Assembly (NCBI RefSeq): GCF_030408835.1
Contig: NZ_CP047357.1
Span: 2,046,001-2,110,000, forward strand
Reading direction: 5' to 3'
DNA from: Corynebacterium freneyi
GTDB taxonomy: Bacteria > Actinomycetota > Actinomycetes > Mycobacteriales > Mycobacteriaceae
Length of the DNA stretch: 64,000 nt
Both the position numbers and the translations under genes were made by a program. Shown one piece after another: positions 57,841 through 64,000 of the stretch. The notes beneath the pieces are model-generated. The model saw nothing but the letters and a program-made list of their open reading frames with translations. It was not told where the DNA came from and did no database searches. The stretch's first letter is position 1; every line of letters starts with the position of its first letter.

Positions 57841-58284
57841 ATGAACGACCTGACCATCGCGCCCGGACCGGGGATCCCCGATGGTCTCGTCATCCCCGCC
57901 GCGGACCTCTCCGAGCGGTTCGTGAAGTCGTCGGGGCCGGGCGGCCAGGGGGTCAACACGACGGACAGCAAGGTTCAGCTGTCCATCGACGTCGCCGCGT
58001 GCGCGTCGCTTTCCGACGCCCAGCGCCGCCGCGTCCTCCGGAATCTCGAAAGCCGCCTGGACGGCACCGTCCTCACCGTCGTCGCGTCGACGCAACGGTC
58101 GCAGGTGCGCAATCGCTCGGAGGCCCGCGACCGCATGGCGGCCATCCTGCGCGAGGCGCTCGCCCCGCCGCCTCCCCCGCGACGCAAAACCAAGCCGACG
58201 CGGGGTTCGGTTCGCCGTCGGCTCGCGGCGAAGAAGCGGCGGTCGGAGATCAAGTCGATGAGGCGGCGGCCGGACGTTTCCTAG
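57841..58284 (+). CDS. arfB: Alternative peptide-release factor ArfB
   Basis: 147 residues. GGQ domain FVKSSGPGGQGVNTTDSKVQL as in RF1/RF2 and ICT1, then a basic tail (RRKTKPTRGSVRRRLAAKK) that enters the mRNA channel of stalled ribosomes. It hydrolyses peptidyl-tRNA on stalled 70S ribosomes. ATG at 57841 is 7 nt after TAGGGT (57828-57833), leaderless type. Confidence 0.9.
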   Translation: MNDLTIAPGPGIPDGLVIPAADLSERFVKSSGPGGQGVNTTDSKVQLSIDVAACASLSDAQRRRVLRNLESRLDGTVLTVVASTQRSQVRNRSEARDRMAAILREALAPPPPPRRKTKPTRGSVRRRLAAKKRRSEIKSMRRRPDVS

Positions 58285-58336
58285 GGGGGCGGGCCATCGG
58301 GGGTTTCATGCACTTGGGTTCACGCCGAGAACCGAC

Positions 58337-58734
58337 GTGACTTTTCCTTCCGGAGCGGATTCGTGCGCCGCATGGCTGTACGTTCCCGACGACGCTCCCG
58401 CGACGGGGTTGACCCGGACCGAATCGTCCTCTGGGGCACCTCGTTCGGCGCCGGACACGTGATCCGCGCGGCGTCGCGCGATCCCCGGGTGGCGGCGGTG
58501 ATCGCCCAATGCCCGTTCACCGATGGGCTGGCCTCGATGTTCACGTTGCCGCCTGCGACGTTGGCCCCGCCCGGCCCGACCCTGCGGCACGTGCGCAAGG
58601 CATCGAAGGCGGAGGTGCGGATGCAGCCCGGCGGGCACTTCGACATTTACGTCGGCAACGCCTTCGAACGCAACGTTTCCGAGCAGCTGGACTTTCACGC
58701 CCGGCACGTCCCGACTGCCGTCAACCGGACCTGA
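58337..58734 (+). pseudogene. Remnant of an alpha/beta hydrolase gene
   Basis: Two pieces in different frames belong to one family. From GTG at 58337 the frame reads VTFPSGADSCAAWLYVPDDA, the usual start of these hydrolases, and at about 58400-58413 the similarity moves to another frame with DPDRIVLWGTSFGAGHVIRA (nucleophile elbow GTSFGAG). The region between (about 80 residues with the oxyanion-hole loop) is missing, and another piece seems lost before HFDIYVGNAFERNVSEQLDF. Total length is under half of an intact protein. Probably a decayed gene with internal deletions. Confidence 0.7.
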
Positions 58735-58829
58735 ATCCGCGGGTTTCGGGACGCCACACGGCCCTGCCTCTGGAAGTGGGGATAGCCCGATCCCCGCCAG
58801 CAGGGGGCGTGCGACCCCCGGCGGTGGCG

Positions 58830-59270
58830 TCACGCCTCGAGCACGTAGCGCAGGATCTCCACGACCTGGTCGGTGGTCGTGCACCACGCCTGGGCGGCGG
58901 CGTCGACTTCCTTGAGCGGGTGGACGATGTCCTCGCCGTGAAGCGTGACGTACGGCTTGTCCAGGGCCGCGCAGTAGCCGGCGTCGAAGGCGGCGTTCCA
59001 CTGCTTGTACTGGTCGCCGAAGCGCACGACGACCATGTCGGCCTTCTCGATCAGCGTGCGGGTCCGGATGGAGTTGACCTTCGACGACTGGTGGTCGCGC
59101 CAGAACCCGGCGGGCGCCTCTCCCAAGTGGTCGCCGGCGGCATCGCTGGCGTCGTGATCGGTGACCGGCGCCGTGAAGACCACGTCCAGTCCGGCGGCCT
59201 CGGCGCCGCGCTGGATTTCCTCACGTCAATCGGTGTGGATCTCGCCGGAAAGGTACACGTTGAAGCTCAT
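58830..59270 (-). pseudogene. ytoQ: YtoQ family protein interrupted by an in-frame TGA
   Basis: From ATG at 59270 the frame gives MSFNVYLSGEIHTD, then TGA (59226-59228, codon 15), then REEIQRGAEAAGLDVVFTAP and the remaining YtoQ sequence to 58830 (146 codons in all). YtoQ proteins have Trp at this place (GEIHxxWREEI), so TGG has become TGA. Everything else is intact, including DMVVVRFGDQYKQWNAAFD. The product would be lost unless the stop is read through or translation restarts; a sequencing error is possible. Confidence 0.8.
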
Positions 59271-59342
59271 GGCCGATTACTCCTTCACTGAAACTTGGAT
59301 GTGCCCCCGCACCTCCCCCGTTCATCGGCGCACCATACCCGA

Positions 59343-59691
59343 GTGGCCCTCATTGATCGCGTTCAGCGGCGGTTGCGCAGTCGGGACGTGAGAGCGCCGA
59401 GGAGACTCGCGCCGTGGCCCGAGGAGTATCTGGTCCTCTCCGAGGCTGCCGACCGTTTCGCCGAGTTCGGGATCTTCGTCCGACGGCGATTCCGAAGACC
59501 TGCGCCTGGCCCCGGATCTGGCGGGCTTCGTTTTCGCCGAGATGATCGAGTCGGCCGCCGAGTTCGACGACGTCGACGAAGTCGTCGACCCGGCGCTCCG
59601 GTACCCGGCGCGCAACGAGCCCATCCAGCTTTGGGATCGAAGCAACTGGCATCAGGGCCGATCGCGGCTTCGCCGTTTGCCGCGCAACTGA
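59343..59691 (+). pseudogene. Frameshifted gene of unknown function
   Basis: A coding-like frame from GTG at 59343 (RLAPWPEEYLVLSEAADRF, then AEFGIFV) ends its sense at 59480; one extra base (near 59481) restores DGDSEDLRLAPDLAGFVFAE and continues to a stop at 59689-59691. Codon third positions are GC-rich in both segments, as in real genes here. Not recognised. 59692-59983 also looks like decayed coding DNA (for example VFLGAANPNPINLSTYEPIM in the first frame), without a defined gene. Confidence 0.5.
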
Positions 59692-59983
59692 GGGCGGAGG
59701 TGTTTCTCGGCGCGGCGAACCCGAATCCGATCAACTTGTCGACGTACGAGCCGATCATGTTGCCCGCGTGCGCCCGCCGGTTCCCGCGCACGATGCCCAA
59801 GTACGCCGAAGCTGACGGTGGCAATCGTCGACGCGCACAGGCCATGCGGGGGCGTGCCATCCCCGACGCTTTACGACGTCCCGTCGCCACGCAAACGGCC
59901 GACACCCGGGTCGGCCACCGGCCCCGGGGCCCGGCCCACCACCCGCCGGCGCCCTGGACCGCCACCGGCGGGGCCCGGGACCG

Positions 59984-61705
59984 CTATCCGCTGACGCTCT
60001 GCGCCTCGCCGATCCCCCACGTCGCCGCTTCCCGCCACTGCTCCGCGATGCGGGCGAAGGGCCCATCGGCCTTCTCCAACTCATCGATGGGGCCAGCTTC
60101 CACCACCCGCCCCGATTCCATGACGATGACGCGATCGGCGATCTCCACCATCGCGGGGCGGTGGGCGACGACCACGGTCGTGTACGAGCCGCGCAGCCCA
60201 GACAGGGCATCGGTCACCGTCCGCTCATTGCGCCCGTCCAGGGCCGAGGTGCCTTCGTCGACAAGCAGGATCGATGCCGGCTTGGCGAGGGCGCGGGCCA
60301 GGCCCAGCCGCTGCCGCTCGCCCCCGGACAGCCGATTGCCCAGCTCGCCGACGGGAGTGTCCCAGCCATCGGGCAAGCGCTCGATCGCCTCGGCCAGGCC
60401 GCAATTGACGGCGATCGCATCCAATTCCGGCTGCGTCAGATCCGGGTTCACGGCGAGCAGGTTGTCGCGAATCGACCCCGTGTGCAGGACGGTGCGCTGG
60501 AACACCATCGCGGCGCGGCCGCGCAGGTCACCGGGGGAAGCCGGTTTCCCGTCAACGTCGACCGTGCCCACGCCGGGAACCGTCAGCCCGGCCAGCAGCG
60601 ACACCAGCGTCGACTTGCCGCTGCCGGACGGGCCGACGACGGCCGTGATCGTGCCCGGCGCGAAGTCCACGTCGATGCCGTCGAGCCCCGTCGTGCCGTC
60701 GGGGAACGTGACATCGACGCCCCGGACCTCCACCGTGGCGGGGCCCTCGCCCGGGCCGCCGGCGCGGACCCGCTCGACTTCCATCAGCTCGCGCACTTCG
60801 GACAGGGAGCGCCGCAGCTCGACGACGGCCCCCACCGATCCCGCCTGAACGTTGGCCTGCTCGACGACCCGGAGCAACACCACAATCGACGCGGCAGCCG
60901 CGGCTCCGGTCAACGCCGAACGGTCGTAGGACCACCACACCGTGAACCCAAACGCCAACAGCACCAGCTGAACCACGACCGTGAACACCTGCTGCCCGGG
61001 GATCTGCCAAAGCAGGACCCTGCGGGTCTTCCGCCGCGCCTCGGCGATGGCCCGGTCAACCAATCGGGTGCTCGCGTCCACCCGGCGCGCGGTGCGCAAG
61101 GTCGGCTGCACGAGCGCGAACTCGAAAAGCCTGTCATCGAGACCGGCATTGGCCGCCGCAAACTCCGCCGTGGACCTGTCCTCCAGCTTCGCCGACGCCC
61201 ACAGCGACCCCAGGCAAGCGATGCCGCCGAGGAACGTCACCGCGCCAAGCGCGGGAGAGACGAGCAGCAGCCCGATGCCCAACCCGAAGATGAACACAAT
61301 CGAGGTGATCACGGGCCCGATCAGCAGGATCACCGCCGAGGTGACCGTGCTGGCCTTGGTGACCAAATCGCGGATGGCACCTTCCTTTTCGGAAGTCAGC
61401 CGAGCATCCGGCCACGAAAGCACGGCACCCGGGGCGTTGCCGTGGATCTCGCGCATGACGGCGATGCCCAGATCGAGCCCCCTGTGGGCGGCGAAGATGT
61501 CGACACCCCAACTGCAGGCCACGAACAGCAGCAACAGCGCCAGCCACGGCAACGCCGCCCCGGGGTCCGCCGAGAACAGCGCGCCCAACAGCGGGTAGAG
61601 GGTAACGACGGCCGCCACCTGGAGCAGTGCCGACACGGCAACCGCGCCGAAGAAGGACCACAGGGGACGACCTCCCCCGACGACGAAGTGCAGATCCCGC
61701 AACAT
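59984..61705 (-). CDS. irtB: ABC transporter IrtB-like (siderophore importer subunit)
   Basis: 573 residues. Exporter-type membrane domain (1-310) followed by an ATPase: Walker A GPSGSGKST, signature LSGGERQRLGLARALA, Walker B ILLVDEGTSALD. It pairs with the preceding IrtA-like protein; in mycobacteria IrtAB imports mycobactin-bound iron despite the exporter fold. ATG at 61705 overlaps the irtA stop by 1 nt (TGATG) with GGAGGAG upstream. The substrate siderophore is not identifiable. Confidence 0.88.
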   Translation of the reverse strand: MLRDLHFVVGGGRPLWSFFGAVAVSALLQVAAVVTLYPLLGALFSADPGAALPWLALLLLFVACSWGVDIFAAHRGLDLGIAVMREIHGNAPGAVLSWPDARLTSEKEGAIRDLVTKASTVTSAVILLIGPVITSIVFIFGLGIGLLLVSPALGAVTFLGGIACLGSLWASAKLEDRSTAEFAAANAGLDDRLFEFALVQPTLRTARRVDASTRLVDRAIAEARRKTRRVLLWQIPGQQVFTVVVQLVLLAFGFTVWWSYDRSALTGAAAAASIVVLLRVVEQANVQAGSVGAVVELRRSLSEVRELMEVERVRAGGPGEGPATVEVRGVDVTFPDGTTGLDGIDVDFAPGTITAVVGPSGSGKSTLVSLLAGLTVPGVGTVDVDGKPASPGDLRGRAAMVFQRTVLHTGSIRDNLLAVNPDLTQPELDAIAVNCGLAEAIERLPDGWDTPVGELGNRLSGGERQRLGLARALAKPASILLVDEGTSALDGRNERTVTDALSGLRGSYTTVVVAHRPAMVEIADRVIVMESGRVVEAGPIDELEKADGPFARIAEQWREAATWGIGEAQSVSG

Positions 61706-64000
61706 CAGTTCTCCTCCGATTCAACGGCGACGGACACGGGTGCGCCGCAATGCGCATCCCACATCCGCCGATAAGCCCCACCCGCCGCGACGAGCCGGGA
61801 ATGCGTGCCCTCTTCCACCACTTTCCCCTCGTCCAGGACGAGGATCCGCGAGGCATTCTTGATCGTGTGCAGCCGGTGCGCGATCATCAGCACCGTCTTG
61901 CCCGCCAGCAGGCGTTCGAGCCCACGGTGGATCGCGGCCTCGGAGTCCGGGTCGGCCGCGGCAGTGGCCTCGTCCAACACGACGATCGGGGTGTTCGCCA
62001 GCAGCGCGCGGGCGATGGCCACCCTCTGGCGTTCGCCGCCGGAAAGACGGTTCGGTTCGACCACGGTGTCGTAGCCGTCGGGAAGCGCTTCGATGACCCG
62101 GTGCACGTCCGCGGCCTCCGCAGCCTCGCGGATCTGGGCGTCGGTCGCCTCGGGACGGTTCAGCGCGATGTTGTCGCGGATGCTCGCATGCACCAGCTGG
62201 GCATCCTGCAACAGCACCGACACCGAGGAATACAGCTGCTCCTGGGTGAGATCGCGCACGTCGACCCCGTCGATGCTCACGGAACCGCCGGTGGCGTCCC
62301 ACAGCCGGGCCAGCAACGCCGCCACCGTCGACTTGCCCGCCCCCGAGGGGCCCACCAGCGCGGTGACGCTGCCGGGCTCCAGCGTGAGGGAAAGATCGTC
62401 GATGACCTTCCGGCCGCCGCCGTAGGTGAAATCGACGTGGTCGAAACGCACGTGGCCCGGGGGCGCGGGACGATCCACCGGGGGCGCGAGCTCCGGCGTC
62501 GCCAGTAAAAGCTCGACGCTGGCTTTGGCGTCAAGTCCGCCCGACAAACTGGCCACGCCCAACCCGAGGTTCAGCAGCCGGCCGCCGAAGGACGTGCCCA
62601 GGATGAGGAAGGGGATCAGATCCGTCGCCGGCATCCAGCCCGCCACGACCATCGCGAATCCCGCCACTAGAAGCACGCCCAGCACCGTGGTGGGGCGGTT
62701 CGTCATCACCGCGATGATCTTGCGGGGGCCGGTGTCGCGCTGCCAATCGGCCATGAAATCACCGGATTCCCGCAGCGTGCCCTCGAGGTCGACGACCGCT
62801 TTCGGCCCGAAGACCGCGGAGGTCCCGCGCGAGCCGATGAAGGCCTGGGTCTGGCCCGCCGCCAGCACCTCGTACCGCTGGTTCTGCAGCACCTTGTCCT
62901 TGTCGCGGCGCTGGATTCCCTTGATGACGTAGATGTAGGCGACGATCGGCAGCAGCAGTACCAGGCCCAATCGCCATTGGACGGCGAACAGGTAGATCAG
63001 GCTGCCCAGCGCCGCGACGACGGCGCCGACGATGTCGGGCACCGCGTGGGTGACCAGGTAATGCAGTGCCCTGACGTCATCGCCGGCAATCTTTTTGACG
63101 TCGGCCGCCCGGCCGCGCATGAACCAGCCCAACGGCAGCCGGGAGAATTTCGCCAAGAGGCGATGCCGCAGCGCCGTGGCGAAGTTGGCGTCCAGGAAGT
63201 GAAGCCACAGCACCAGCAGCGTCGTCCCCGCCGCCGAGACGGCCATCGCGACCACCGCCCAGATCGCCGGTTTGGCGAAAGCCTCCGCAGGTGCCCCTTC
63301 GACGAACAGCCGGGCCAGTTCCGCGAACAGGATGAAGGGGATCAGCTGCAGCAGGGACAGCGCTCCCTCGACGATGCCTGCGGCGATGAGCGGACGCTTG
63401 AGCGGCCGGAGCACACCCCCCTTGCCGGCGTCGGCGCCGGGGGTTTGCCGGGGTTCGGGAGCGTCGGTGGAGCCGACGGCGCCGGCACTTGCGGACGTGG
63501 AGGCGCTGGACGAAGCGCCAGTGGTGCCGGCGGTGGCCGAGGCGCCGGAGGCAGCGGAGGCAGCCGCCATGACGTTGACATCGGAGGCGGCGTCCGCGTC
63601 GGCGGCGGCAGGCGCAGCCGACGCGCCCTTCGCCTCGGTTGCCTCCGGACCCGCCGAATCGATGGTCTGCGTCTTGCCCATCTGGCGTCCGCGGACCCAG
63701 TAGGCATGCGCGTGCAAGGTCGCTCGGTTGAGTCCGAATTTCTTCTGCAGCAGTGTCTTCGCGTGCCGGGTCGACGCGGTTTCCGCGGTCACCCAGGCGT
63801 ACCAGCCGGCCCAGTCCCCGTCGCTGATCGCCTGGACCAGCGCCTGCCCGTCGGGAAGCTCGTCGACCCAGGACGCGGTGATGTTCGGGCCCTCGGGCAG
63901 GGCGATGTGGTCGTCGTCGGGGCTGTGCCGCTCCAGGTAGACGACCACGGGGCTGTCCTCGGGGATGGCGGCGACCAGGGCGCGGATCGCCGGATAGCCG
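61705..64000 (-). CDS. irtA: IrtA-like fusion of siderophore-reductase (SIP) and ABC transporter domains, partial
   Basis: The open frame continues to the right edge, so the N-terminus is missing. At the edge a SIP (FAD-binding ferric-siderophore reductase) domain ends with GWYAWVTAETASTRHAKTLL and HAYWVRGRQMG. A linker of about 80 Ala/Ser/Asp/Thr-rich residues follows, then six helices and an ATPase: Walker A GPSGAGKST, LSGGERQRVAIARALL, VVLDEATAAADPDSE. The order SIP-TMD-NBD is that of mycobacterial IrtA, which reduces the iron-siderophore as it enters the cell. Operon with irtB. Confidence 0.9.
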   Translation of the reverse strand, partial: GYPAIRALVAAIPEDSPVVVYLERHSPDDDHIALPEGPNITASWVDELPDGQALVQAISDGDWAGWYAWVTAETASTRHAKTLLQKKFGLNRATLHAHAYWVRGRQMGKTQTIDSAGPEATEAKGASAAPAAADADAASDVNVMAAASAASGASATAGTTGASSSASTSASAGAVGSTDAPEPRQTPGADAGKGGVLRPLKRPLIAAGIVEGALSLLQLIPFILFAELARLFVEGAPAEAFAKPAIWAVVAMAVSAAGTTLLVLWLHFLDANFATALRHRLLAKFSRLPLGWFMRGRAADVKKIAGDDVRALHYLVTHAVPDIVGAVVAALGSLIYLFAVQWRLGLVLLLPIVAYIYVIKGIQRRDKDKVLQNQRYEVLAAGQTQAFIGSRGTSAVFGPKAVVDLEGTLRESGDFMADWQRDTGPRKIIAVMTNRPTTVLGVLLVAGFAMVVAGWMPATDLIPFLILGTSFGGRLLNLGLGVASLSGGLDAKASVELLLATPELAPPVDRPAPPGHVRFDHVDFTYGGGRKVIDDLSLTLEPGSVTALVGPSGAGKSTVAALLARLWDATGGSVSIDGVDVRDLTQEQLYSSVSVLLQDAQLVHASIRDNIALNRPEATDAQIREAAEAADVHRVIEALPDGYDTVVEPNRLSGGERQRVAIARALLANTPIVVLDEATAAADPDSEAAIHRGLERLLAGKTVLMIAHRLHTIKNASRILVLDEGKVVEEGTHSRLVAAGGAYRRMWDAHCGAPVSVAVESEEN

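Noticed and set aside
59226..59228. TGA in ytoQ as a selenocysteine codon
   Set aside because: The family has Trp, not Cys, at this position and no SECIS-like structure was apparent.
59363..59965. Minus-strand 200-codon frame over the decayed region
   Set aside because: Some stretches look protein-like, but they mirror the codon-biased plus frames; no start signals or family match.

Overview
The window is about 64 kb of very GC-rich (roughly 70%) chromosomal DNA from an actinobacterium, most likely a Corynebacterium. The evidence is the hrcA-dnaJ-rsmE-phoH block, a TreS/maltokinase pair, a mycobacterial-type CmtR metal sensor, GuaB1, BCCT and BrnQ carriers, an IrtA/IrtB-like siderophore importer and TAGAC-N6-GTCTA operators of the corynebacterial McbR type. 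Species is not decidable from the sequence; a high-GC member such as the C. xerosis/C. freneyi group is a guess. Genes are densely packed, stop/start overlaps (ATGA, GTGA) are common, and about nineteen starts have a -10-like hexamer 6-8 nt upstream and no Shine-Dalgarno (SD) sequence, which suggests many leaderless mRNAs.

Layout. 1-8 kb (minus strand): phoH (partial), an AbrB-type membrane protein, rsmE, dnaJ, hrcA, an MFS carrier, hemW and a coupled unknown gene. 8.26-9.33 kb: a complete IS481-family element with 25-bp perfect ends and a 6-bp target duplication, inserted at the stop codon of fadD and separating fadD from its terminator. 11.5-19.5 kb: malQ, brnQ, two small membrane peptides, an M3 peptidase and a carboxylesterase. 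19.6-26.5 kb: an ATPase with a possible DNA-binding tail beside an AT-rich 9-bp repeat array, PH-domain membrane proteins, and treS-mak. 26.5-34.7 kb: a sulfur-control region, cmtR with a P-type metal ATPase, an ABC exporter, a lipid kinase and aecD. 34.8-50.9 kb: a secreted PAP2 acid phosphatase behind PHO-box-like repeats, hydroxyacyl-CoA dehydrogenase, a BCCT carrier, gamma carbonic anhydrase, pncA, a ZIP carrier, a PIG-L deacetylase, guaB1 and several DUF proteins. 51-55 kb: an ABC-2 exporter with its own two-component system. 55-64 kb: a CNNM protein, small proteins, arfB, three decayed genes, then irtB and irtA (partial at the right edge).

The most unusual material is the sulfur-control region. 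A perfect McbR-type operator is followed by a SAM-family riboswitch (GGCAACC, GGTGCC and closing GGTC/GACC helix all present) ahead of an unrecognised 166-residue protein. A second perfect McbR-type operator precedes the cystathionine beta-lyase gene. A degenerate copy lies at the promoter of a 25-codon leader with three consecutive Cys codons, followed by an unrecognised 51-residue protein whose SD can pair with the U-tract just after the leader. Together these look like two uncharacterised members of a sulfur/methionine regulon. Other points to check are a hairpin covering the transposase SD, an in-frame TGA in an otherwise intact ytoQ gene, and a perfect palindrome that includes the cmtR start codon.
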